Part shown: piece by piece, positions 6,600-13,119 of the stretch
Layout: the number at the start of each line of letters is the position of its first letter
Numbering within the stretch: the stretch's first letter is position 1
Assembly (NCBI GenBank): GCA_023387935.1
Contig: JAEWHG010000152.1
Span: forward strand, 1 to 17,248
Source of the DNA: Bacillota bacterium
GTDB taxonomy: Bacteria; Bacillota; Clostridia; Peptostreptococcales; Natronincolaceae
Reading direction: 5' to 3'
Length of the DNA: 17,248 nucleotides
Program-made: the position numbers and the translations under genes
The notes under the pieces: model-generated
Database searches by the model: none
What the model was told of the DNA's origin: nothing
Seen by the model: only the letters and a program-made list of their open reading frames with translations

Positions 6600-7475
6600 A
6601 TGAATTTTACAAATGGTAAAGAGTTAATAGAGTTATGCAATAAGCACAATAAGAAGATTTATGAAGTTATGCTAGAGAAAGAAGTACAATTATCAGGATT
6701 AAGTATAGAAGAAATTCGTGAGAAAATGGGGCACAGTCTAGAAATAATGAAGGCGGCAGTTAATAATTCATTACATGAAGATGTTAAGTCTGTAAGTGGA
6801 TTAATAGGTGGAGAGGCAAAAAAAATCAATGATAGAAATAAAACCCATAAATCAGTATGCGGGCCAATTATGTCTAAAGCTATTAGTAGTGCCATGGGAG
6901 TACTAGAGGTTAATGCAGCAATGGGGAGAATTGTGGCTGCTCCTACAGCTGGCTCCTGTGGTATAATACCTGGTACATTAATTACAATTCAGGAAGAATT
7001 TGAACTAAGTGATGAAGATATAATCAATGCTCTTATTACAGCTAGTGCTGTTGGAATGATCATAACTAGAAATGCTACTGTAGCTGGAGCAGAAGGAGGC
7101 TGTCAGGCTGAGACTGGATCAGCTGCTGCTATGGCAGCTGCGGCAATTGTAGAGCTTATGGGAGGTACTCCGGAAGCCAGTTTAGATGCAGCATCTATGT
7201 GTATTAAAAATATTTTAGGACTGGTTTGTGACCCTATAGCAGGCCTTGTAGAGGCGCCGTGTCAAAAAAGAAATGCAATGGGAGCGGCTAATGCACTAAT
7301 ATCTGCAGAAATAGCACTATCTGGTGTAACCAGCATTATTCCTTTTGATGAAGTTGTTGAAACAATGTATAGAGTGGGCAGAGCAATTCCATTTGAGTTA
7401 AGAGAAACAGCTTTAGGAGGATTAGCTGATACACCAACTGGTAAAAAGATACAAAAACAAATATTGGGAGAATAA
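6600..7475 (+). CDS. sdaAA: L-serine dehydratase, iron-sulfur type, alpha subunit
   Basis: SdaAA is the larger, cluster-bearing subunit of L-serine dehydratase. The 291-aa protein has the conserved segments KSVCGPIMSKAIS, APTAGSCGIIPGT, AEGGCQAETGSAAAMA and LGLVCDPIAGLVEAPCQKRN. Cysteines at residues 120, 168, 210 and 221 lie in these motifs and include the likely ligands of the [4Fe-4S] cluster. GATAGGTG precedes the ATG. It is the last gene of the regulator-ridA-sdaAB-sdaAA group and is closed by a strong terminator. In clostridia this enzyme supports energy and carbon gain from serine and supplies pyruvate. Confidence 0.97.
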   Translation: MNFTNGKELIELCNKHNKKIYEVMLEKEVQLSGLSIEEIREKMGHSLEIMKAAVNNSLHEDVKSVSGLIGGEAKKINDRNKTHKSVCGPIMSKAISSAMGVLEVNAAMGRIVAAPTAGSCGIIPGTLITIQEEFELSDEDIINALITASAVGMIITRNATVAGAEGGCQAETGSAAAMAAAAIVELMGGTPEASLDAASMCIKNILGLVCDPIAGLVEAPCQKRNAMGAANALISAEIALSGVTSIIPFDEVVETMYRVGRAIPFELRETALGGLADTPTGKKIQKQILGE

Positions 7476-7476
7476 T

Positions 7477-7501
7477 AAAAAAGCAGCTAGGCTGCTTTTT
7501 T
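7477..7501 (+). terminator. Intrinsic terminator of the serine dehydratase operon
   Basis: AAAAAAGCAGC (7477-7487) pairs with GCTGCTTTTTT (7491-7501) around a TAG loop. It begins right after the sdaAA stop codon. The A-rich 5' arm gives it partial function on the other strand. Confidence 0.93.
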
Positions 7502-7569
7502 ATTATTCATAATCTATAAGAAAGTTATTAAATACCAATTTTTTTAAAGAGAACCTTATGTATATAGAT

Positions 7570-7610
7570 TTCAAAAAAGCTTCATTAGAATACTTTTTTG
7601 AAGCTTTTTT
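7570..7610. terminator. Bidirectional terminator with two alternative stems
   Basis: AAAAAAGCTTC (7573-7583) pairs with GAAGCTTTTTT (7600-7610), giving 11 bp and a 16-nt loop. The overlapping TTCAAAAAAG (7570-7579) can instead pair with CTTTTTTGAA (7593-7602). Read on the minus strand, the first stem ends in TTTTTT and can terminate dacF; read on plus, it is a second barrier after sdaAA. It suits the position between convergent genes. Confidence 0.75.
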
Positions 7611-7676
7611 ATTGTGATTACAACAAGGTTCCAGGGATCTACCTAGCAATCTTTGATTGCGCTGATGGTGGAGTTC
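7611..7676. other. Unassigned, more GC-rich segment between sdaAA and dacF
   Basis: This stretch, directly after the dacF stop on minus, is close to 45% G+C by count over 7621-7680, clearly above the surrounding spacer. It contains the perfect hairpin GCAATC-TTT-GATTGC at 7646-7660. No open frame, tRNA fold or known riboswitch core is recognisable. It may be the structured 3' end of the dacF transcript or a remnant of a lost element. Confidence 0.3.
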
Positions 7677-9005
7677 TTATTTAAAAAGGTTTCTATTAAA
7701 TTGATATACAGGAAATTTCCTTCTGCGAGAAAAACTTCTTCTCTTCCTTTTTTGAATCCTAAGGTATGCAACAAATATTTGCCATAATATAAATAAAGAA
7801 AGAAGTACAATGAACGTTTTCGATGGTTTTAGTAATTTAAGTAATCTTATTAATATAAATTCTTCTTTTACATCAGATTCTGCAATTAAATCTATTTCTC
7901 CAAGTACTTTCCCATCTAGAGAATAAGTAAGTTTTCCTAAAACCTGTCCTTTACTAATAGGTGCTTTAACCTCATTGTTAATAGAAATACTTTCCTTAAT
8001 ATTTTTTATTTCCGTATCAGCTGGTACAATAGTAATCTTATCATTTGCAACCGAAAGATTTACGAAATTCTCTGTACCATTTTTTATAGGGGCCTTAATT
8101 AAGTCGGAATTATTGTTTGTAAGAGACGTTAATTTAAAATTCTGATGGCCATAATCAATTAAAGTTCTAGAGTCAGAGTATACATTTAGAGCTTCTGCTC
8201 CTAATACTACTGAGATTACACGATGGTTATTTTGTACTCCAGAGCTAATAAGGCAATTGCCTGCTTCGCCTGTATATCCAGTTTTAATACCATCTATAAT
8301 GTCATATTTAATATCAATATACTTTCCATTATAGAGTATTTGGTTTGCTCGTCCTGTACCCCATAAAAATTTATTTGTGTTGCGATAATATCTAGTCTCT
8401 GGCGTTTGCTCAGTAGGTTCAAATATTAACATTGGCGTATTGACTATTTCTCTGAAAATATCAAAAGTCATAGCATGTTTTGCAATCATTGCTAAGTCAT
8501 ATGCAGTAGTAACATGGTTTGGATCTGGCAATCCATGAGGATTTGTAAAGTGAGTATTTAATGCACCTAGCTCTTTGGCTCTTTGGTTCATCATTTGGAC
8601 AAAACCTTCAACAGAGCCAGCTACATGAATAGCAAGAGCCTCTGCAGCATCGTTGGCGGATCTAATTAATAAAGCACTTAAAAGCTCTTTAACAGTAAAA
8701 GTTTCACCTTTTAAGAGATACATGCTAGAGCCATCAACGTATATATCGTAGTCAATGGTAACCTTATCATCTAGATTGGCATTTTCTAATACTAAAACTG
8801 CTGTCATTACCTTTGTTGTACTTGCTGGATATGTCTGCATATGAGCATTTTTATCGAATAAAACCTCTCCAGTTTCGTAATCTAATAGCACCCCGTTAGG
8901 AGAAGTGATAGTTGGAATAGTTTGAGCAAATGTAATATTTTCAAAAGACATAATAGTAATTAATATGAATGTTAGAATAAGCAAGTATTTAGACTTGTTC
9001 TTCAT
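7677..9005 (-). CDS. dacF: D-alanyl-D-alanine carboxypeptidase (DacF-like, PBP5 family)
   Basis: This secreted, membrane-anchored penicillin-binding protein trims the terminal D-Ala from peptidoglycan stem peptides. The 442-aa protein has a signal peptide (about residues 1-27, ending ITFAQ). The S11 peptidase domain carries SxxK as ASTTK (Ser62, Lys65), SxN as SAN (116-118) and KTG at 241-243. A PBP5-type beta domain follows. The C terminus has a membrane helix (FIVLLSLFILWQIFVAYL) and a very basic tail (RIQKRKRRSFSRRRK). The ATG at 9005 is chosen because GGGGGAG is directly upstream; an in-frame ATG at 9032 would put this ribosome binding site inside the gene and add nine residues before the signal peptide. 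dacF genes of this kind often belong to sporulation programmes in Firmicutes; nothing here proves that role. Confidence 0.94.
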   Translation of the reverse strand: MKNKSKYLLILTFILITIMSFENITFAQTIPTITSPNGVLLDYETGEVLFDKNAHMQTYPASTTKVMTAVLVLENANLDDKVTIDYDIYVDGSSMYLLKGETFTVKELLSALLIRSANDAAEALAIHVAGSVEGFVQMMNQRAKELGALNTHFTNPHGLPDPNHVTTAYDLAMIAKHAMTFDIFREIVNTPMLIFEPTEQTPETRYYRNTNKFLWGTGRANQILYNGKYIDIKYDIIDGIKTGYTGEAGNCLISSGVQNNHRVISVVLGAEALNVYSDSRTLIDYGHQNFKLTSLTNNNSDLIKAPIKNGTENFVNLSVANDKITIVPADTEIKNIKESISINNEVKAPISKGQVLGKLTYSLDGKVLGEIDLIAESDVKEEFILIRLLKLLKPSKTFIVLLSLFILWQIFVAYLRIQKRKRRSFSRRRKFPVYQFNRNLFK

Positions 9006-9042
9006 GATCTCCCCCCTTTTGTAAAAATCCATTGATTATTAT

Positions 9043-9071
9043 ATTATATCAGAAATTTTAAAGAAAATTAA
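9043..9071 (-). promoter_or_regulatory. Candidate promoter of dacF
   Basis: On the minus strand, TATAAT (9048 down to 9043) is preceded by TG in extended -10 position. The -35 region at 9071-9066 reads TTAATT, a poor match. It lies about 38 nt before the dacF start codon. Confidence 0.4.
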
Positions 9072-9174
9072 GGAAAAAATATTTTTAATAAAAGGAAAAG
9101 TTGTTAATAGATAGAAGTATAATAAATAAACTCTAATTTTGTATAATAATCAATTTTTTGGAAAGAGGGATAAT

Positions 9175-9819
9175 ATGAATTTAGGAAAAAAACATAGTGT
9201 GATTATAATTAGTGCAATAATCCTCATAGTAATAGTTTTTTCTATTTCTAATTACATTGATCAACAAAAGGTTTATATTCTAAGCCATGAACAAAACAGA
9301 GAGATTGAAGAAGAAAAAAATGAAGATAAAAATGAAGATAAAAACAATAGTAATATACAGCAAAATAATACGGAGAAAATAATAGTGCACATAGAAGGAG
9401 AAGTAATGAGTCCAGGGGTATATAAATTAGAAAGTGATTCAAGGGTTTTTGATGCTATTGAAGCGGCGGGAGGGCTATTAGAAACGGCTGATCGTAGAAA
9501 AGTGAATTTAGCTAAGAAAATAGTAGATGAAGAATATATTTATATACCAAATGAGAATGATGAACTCATTGAACTTCAAAATACAGCCAATATACCAAAT
9601 GAGACTAGTACTAATGAAAAAAATAATCTTATAAATATTAATAATGCTAGTTTGGCAGATTTAACATCACTACCAGGTATAGGTGATGTAATTGCCAATA
9701 GAATAATAGAATATCGGACGGAAAAAGGGAGCTTTAAGTCTGTAGAAGATTTGAAAAATGTAAGTGGAATTGGGGATAAAAAATTTGTTGATATAAAAGA
9801 TAAAATTACTGTTAAATGA
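9175..9819 (+). CDS. comEA: ComEA-like membrane DNA-binding protein
   Basis: ComEA binds incoming double-stranded DNA at the outer face of the membrane during transformation. This 214-aa protein has an N-terminal membrane helix (VIIISAIILIVIVFSISNYI). An acidic/Asn-rich linker follows and includes the 12-nt tandem repeat that encodes EDKNEDKN. Next is an SLBB domain (about 73-135) beginning IIVHIEGEVMSPGVYKL, and then a C-terminal double helix-hairpin-helix (about 152-214) with SLPGIGDVIANRI and NVSGIGDKKFVDI. The ATG at 9175 follows GAGGGA; a TTG at 9139 would add 12 residues and has no ribosome binding site. No comEB or comEC lies nearby on this side (selD follows), so it stands alone here. 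Whether the host is competent is unknown. Confidence 0.9.
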   Translation: MNLGKKHSVIIISAIILIVIVFSISNYIDQQKVYILSHEQNREIEEEKNEDKNEDKNNSNIQQNNTEKIIVHIEGEVMSPGVYKLESDSRVFDAIEAAGGLLETADRRKVNLAKKIVDEEYIYIPNENDELIELQNTANIPNETSTNEKNNLININNASLADLTSLPGIGDVIANRIIEYRTEKGSFKSVEDLKNVSGIGDKKFVDIKDKITVK

Positions 9820-9895
9820 TAGTATTAATAGATTAATATATACATGTGTCCTGATGCTTTTTAATAAACAAGTTTTTTAAAAAACATAAATGATG

Positions 9896-9901
9896 TATAA
9901 T
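9896..9901 (+). promoter_or_regulatory. Candidate -10 element upstream of selD
   Basis: TATAAT at 9896-9901 lies 65 nt before the selD start. At the matching -35 spacing only a T run (9873-9878) is present, inside the palindrome GTTTTTTAAAAAAC (9872-9885). A second TATAAT at 9945-9950 is too close to the ribosome binding site to be a likely start. The 147-nt comEA-selD gap holds nothing else recognisable. Confidence 0.3.
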
Positions 9902-9966
9902 ATTCGTAGTTGGTAGAATAGAACATCAATAATAAACTAATAAGTATAATAGATAGGAGGGTCAAT

Positions 9967-11007
9967 ATGATACAGCCTAAAAGACTTACACAAATGACTA
10001 GTAGCGCTGGCTGAGCCGCAAAACTAGGACCAGATGTCCTTGCGCAGGTTCTGTGTAATTTACCAAAGATGGAAGATGAAAAACTAATTGTAAGCTTGGA
10101 TACTTCCGATGATGCAGCCGTTTATAAGCTTACTGAAGATACTGCTTTAATTCAAACACTAGACTTTTTTACACCAGTAGTGGATGATCCATATACTTAC
10201 GGACAAATAGCAGCTGCAAACTCATTAAGTGATGTATATGCTATGGGAGGAAGACCTTTAACCGCTATGAACATTGTCTGCTTTCCTAATTGTTTAGATC
10301 CTAAAGTACTTAATAAGATATTAAAAGGCGGTGCTGATAAAATAGTAGAAGCTGGTGCCTTATTAGTTGGTGGCCATACTGTAGAAGATAATGAGCCTAA
10401 ATATGGACTTTCTGTTACGGGAATTGTTCATCCTAAAAAAGTATGGGCGAATAGTACGGCTAGAATCGGGGATTATTTAATACTTACAAAGCCTATTGGG
10501 CTAGGTATATTAAATACAGCAATAAAAGCAGATATGGCTACTAAAGAACAATATGATATGGCAGTAAGAACTATGGTAACATTAAATAAATATGCATTTG
10601 AATCATTGGAGAACTTAAATATTTCTGCATGTACGGATATTACGGGATTTGGTTTTCTAGGACATGCTTTTGAAATGGCAAAGGGTAGTGAAGTATCCTT
10701 GGAAATTTATTCTGATAAAGTTCCAGTAATAGAAGGAGCTAGGGATTTTGCTAGTATGGGTATTATTCCTGCAGGCATGTACTCTAATAAAAAACATATT
10801 GAAAATGAAGTTAAGATTGAAGAAAATATAGAGGAAGTAATGGAAGATTTATTATATGATCCTCAAACATCAGGTGGATTATTAGTAGCTATATCTGAAA
10901 GTGACCTTGAAAAGGCTTTGAAAAATCTATCTAATAGTATGATAAATGATTTTTCTGTAGTTGGAAAGGTTCTTCCTAAAAGTGAGTATGTCATATATTT
11001 AAAGTAA
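9967..11007 (+). CDS. selD: Selenide, water dikinase (selenophosphate synthase), selenocysteine-containing
   Basis: SelD uses ATP and selenide to make selenophosphate, the selenium donor for Sec-tRNA and other selenium modifications. The gene is 346 codons, with an in-frame TGA at 10012-10014 as codon 16. The N-terminus reads KRLTQMTSSAG-U-AAKLGPDVL and aligns with the known RLTQYSHGAGCGCK of SelD enzymes, so TGA (Sec) occupies the catalytic Cys position and Lys19 is the conserved Lys. Downstream, SLDTSDDAAVYKL, FFTPVVDDPYTYGQIAAANSLSDVYAMGG and LVGGHTVEDNEPKYGLSVTG are typical (shown in part: LSDVYAMGG, LVGGHTVEDNEP). TDITGFGFLGHAFEMA and DPQTSGGLLVA close the family signature. AGGAGGG lies 5 nt before the ATG at 9967. 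A conventional call would begin at Met35 (10069) and lose the active site. selA and selB in this window supply the decoding system. Confidence 0.96.
10012..10044 (+). promoter_or_regulatory. Selenocysteine UGA codon and SECIS-like hairpin in selD
   Basis: The TGA at 10012-10014 is followed, 2 nt later, by a stem: CGCA (10017-10020) pairs with TGCG (10041-10044). A 5-nt bulge on the 5' side follows, and then AGGAC (10026-10030) pairs with GTCCT (10036-10040) around the loop CAGAT. Bacterial SECIS elements lie immediately 3' of the Sec codon inside the coding region and bind the C-terminal domain of SelB, as this one would. The base pairing is seen directly; SelB binding is inferred. Confidence 0.85.
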
Positions 11008-11091
11008 AATAATAAAATATATAATAGAAAAGACTTTTATATTATAAGAGAAGCTGTCTCGAAACAGATATTTATAAAATCTAAATGAATA

Positions 11092-11141
11092 AAAAACCAT
11101 GTATATAGAGAAGAATCGAACTTCTTTTATACATGGTTTTT
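11092..11141. terminator. Long bidirectional terminator between selD and the symporter gene
   Basis: AAAAACCATGTATA (11092-11105) pairs perfectly with TATACATGGTTTTT (11128-11141). An inner AGAAG/CTTCT stem (11109-11113 with 11121-11125) lies beyond a small internal loop and carries a 7-nt loop. T runs follow on both strands, so it ends both selD (plus) and the symporter transcript (minus). Confidence 0.92.
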
Positions 11142-11185
11142 GTATTAATAGGCCGTTTTATCCATTATAAGACGGCCATCTCTAT

Positions 11186-12562
11186 TTATTTGCTTGTACC
11201 TTTTACCAATGATTTGTTAGAAAAGAATTCCTTAGTTAATTTAAATACAACACCACTTAAACCTAGTAGACCAATTAAGTTAGGAATTGCCATTAATCCG
11301 TTCATAGTATCGGCAATACCCCAAACAAGTTCTAAGTTAGATATAGTTCCAATTAATATTAATGGTATCCAAATTATTCTATAAAATATAATAACCTTTG
11401 ATCCAAATAAATACTCAGCACATTTTTCTCCATAATATGCCCAGCCTAAAATAGTTGAGAAGGCAAATAATAAAATACCAACAGCTACTATAATCCCACC
11501 AGGTCCTGGAAGACCTTTATTGAATGCAGCAGTTGTAAGTGCAGCACCTGTTAATCCATCTTGCCAAACACCTGTAGAAAGAATAGCTAAAGCAGTCATG
11601 GTACAAATTAAAATTGTATCAACAAATACTTCGAAGATTCCCCATAGACCTTGACGTACAGGATGATCTGTTCTTGCAGCGGCGTGGGCTATCGGAGCGG
11701 AACCAAGACCAGCTTCATTTGTAAATACTCCACGAGCAATACCAAATTTCATAGCGTTCATAATTGTGGCTCCAGCGAATCCTCCAACCGCAGCTCTTCC
11801 AGAGAATGCACCTTTGAAGATTTCACCAAAAGCAGCAGGGATATTACTTATGTTTAGTATTATAATAACTAAAGCACCGGCTATGTAGAATAAAGCCATA
11901 AAAGGTACTAGTTTTTCAGTAACAGATGCGATACGTTTTACTCCACCAAATATAACTAAAGAAGCACCAACTGCTAATACAACACCTGTAATCCAATGAG
12001 GAATATTAAAAGTTGCATAAATAGATTCTGCAACAGAGTTTGATTGTACCATGTTACCAATTCCAAATGCAGCAAAAGCTCCTAATATTGCAAATAAACT
12101 TGCAAGCCATTTAATATTAAGTCCATTTTTAATATAGTACATGGGTCCACCTGACCAGCTACCATCAGCATTCTTCTCGCGATATTGGATAGATAAAACT
12201 ACTTCTGAAAACTTTGTCATCATTCCAAAGAATGCAGAAAGCCACATCCAGAATACAGCTCCAGGTCCTCCGAGAGCAATAGCTGTAGCAACACCGGCAA
12301 TATTACCAGTTCCTACAGTAGCTGCTAGCGCAGTAGACACGGCTTGGAAAGGTGTAATTTCTCCATCAGAAACCTCAGATTTTACAAACATTTTTAATAA
12401 AGTTTCTTTCATTGAATACGCAAATTTTCTAATTTGGAAGAAATTTGTTCTAAATGTGAAGAAGATACCAGTACCTACTAGAAGTACTAGCATATAAGGA
12501 CCCCAAACTAGATTGTTAAGAAAACTATTTACTTTCTCTATGCCGCCTATAAAAGCATACAT
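11186..12562 (-). CDS. Sodium:alanine/glycine symporter, AgcS family
   Basis: This is a 458-aa polytopic membrane protein of the alanine or glycine:cation symporter (DAACS/AGCS) family, which imports small neutral amino acids with Na+. Family motifs are GGPGAVFWMWLSAFFGMMTKFSEV (in part: FWMWLSAFFGM), GGPMYYI, VQSNSVAESI, FTNEAGLGSAPIAHAAA and GWAYYGEKCAEYLFG. About ten to eleven hydrophobic helices are visible, and the length is usual. The ATG at 12562 has AAAGGGGGA upstream; a second, out-of-frame ATG lies 4 nt before it. It sits divergently from selA and convergently with selD, so it interrupts the sel genes on the other strand. Glycine or alanine as substrate is inferred from the family; no glycine riboswitch is visible upstream. 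Confidence 0.94.
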   Translation of the reverse strand: MYAFIGGIEKVNSFLNNLVWGPYMLVLLVGTGIFFTFRTNFFQIRKFAYSMKETLLKMFVKSEVSDGEITPFQAVSTALAATVGTGNIAGVATAIALGGPGAVFWMWLSAFFGMMTKFSEVVLSIQYREKNADGSWSGGPMYYIKNGLNIKWLASLFAILGAFAAFGIGNMVQSNSVAESIYATFNIPHWITGVVLAVGASLVIFGGVKRIASVTEKLVPFMALFYIAGALVIIILNISNIPAAFGEIFKGAFSGRAAVGGFAGATIMNAMKFGIARGVFTNEAGLGSAPIAHAAARTDHPVRQGLWGIFEVFVDTILICTMTALAILSTGVWQDGLTGAALTTAAFNKGLPGPGGIIVAVGILLFAFSTILGWAYYGEKCAEYLFGSKVIIFYRIIWIPLILIGTISNLELVWGIADTMNGLMAIPNLIGLLGLSGVVFKLTKEFFSNKSLVKGTSK

Positions 12563-12587
12563 TCATAAATCCCCCTTTGAACATTTG

Positions 12588-12617
12588 ATTGTATTTATTA
12601 TTAAAAATGTAAAACAA
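12588..12617 (-). promoter_or_regulatory. Candidate promoter of the symporter gene
   Basis: On the minus strand, TTGTTT (-35, 12617-12612) and TACAAT (-10, 12593-12588) are 18 bp apart. Each has one to two mismatches to consensus. It would give a short leader of about 20 nt containing the ribosome binding site. Confidence 0.3.
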
Positions 12618-12759
12618 TTTTGTACATGACCTTTGTTTTAAAATAAAATCGCAATATTTAAAAAGCTAAAATATGATATCGAATTAATAATTGTAATTTT
12701 TTATGTCTGTAAAAATGAAAAAATAAATAAGTTTCACCTCAATGAATCTAATATTTTAA

Positions 12760-12784
12760 AACAACTCGCCTCCTCTAGAGTTTT
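12760..12784 (-). promoter_or_regulatory. Hairpin exposing a Shine-Dalgarno-like loop, symporter side
   Basis: AACTC (12763-12767) pairs with GAGTT (12778-12782), with A-T pairs beyond a bulged C. On the minus strand the loop is TAGAGGAGGC, which contains AGGAGG. No start codon with a meaningful frame follows it. The role is unknown. Confidence 0.25.
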
Positions 12785-13038
12785 AGTTTTTAACAATAAT
12801 GATAAAAAAGCAACAAGGTTACAATAAAAGGTTAATGTAGAAATGTATTACATTTTTAATTAAATACATATTAACACAATAATTAGAAAATTAAAACATA
12901 TATTTTAAAATTTTTTAATACTTATTAAATTATTGCTTTTTTCTTTGTATATAACTAATATAAATATAGGATTGTGGTTGGACTATCAATATTAACATCA
13001 TTCATAAATCTTTAAATAGTATACTACTATCTAAAATA

Positions 13039-13047
13039 TGTTATAAT
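13039..13047 (+). promoter_or_regulatory. Candidate extended -10 element of selA
   Basis: TGTTATAAT at 13039-13047 matches the extended -10 form (TGnTATAAT), 73 nt before the selA start. No good -35 box lies 16-18 bp upstream, which extended -10 promoters tolerate. Confidence 0.45.
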
Positions 13048-13119
13048 TCTTATATAAATATTAAAATTATTCTAGAAATAACTTGGAAAATACATCTTTC
13101 TTTTAGGAGTGAATTATTC

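Larger units (their letters stand above)
12563..13119. other. Divergent intergenic region between the symporter gene and selA
   Basis: This is 557 nt of very AT-rich DNA without a credible open frame. Noted in it are a possible minus-strand promoter for the symporter (TTGTTT at 12617-12612 and TACAAT at 12593-12588, spacer 18), a small hairpin at 12760-12784 whose minus-strand loop reads TAGAGGAGGC, the 15-bp palindrome AAATGTA-T-TACATTT at 12841-12855, and an extended -10 for selA at 13039-13047. I see no tRNA, riboswitch core or mobile element in it. Confidence 0.5.

Noticed and set aside
9311..9346. Repeat array in comEA as a CRISPR or minisatellite
   Set aside because: There are only two 12-nt units encoding part of the acidic linker, with no spacers and no further copies.
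10012..10014. The TGA in selD as a nonsense mutation making a pseudogene
   Set aside because: The stop lies exactly at the catalytic Cys position, a SECIS-like hairpin follows, and selA and selB are in the same window. Sec insertion explains all of this.
11046..11067. Insertion-sequence end (CTGTCTCGAAACAG-like) after selD
   Set aside because: The sequence faintly recalls IS termini, but there is no transposase fragment, partner repeat or target duplication. It is only a 4-bp inverted repeat.
11133..11384. Plus-strand open frame of 83 codons beside selD
   Set aside because: It begins inside the bidirectional terminator and then runs antisense to the symporter gene. Its composition follows that gene.
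12563..13119. Glycine riboswitch upstream of the alanine/glycine symporter
   Set aside because: Such symporters often have one, so I looked on the minus strand for the conserved glycine-aptamer core (CCGAAGG-like). None is present.
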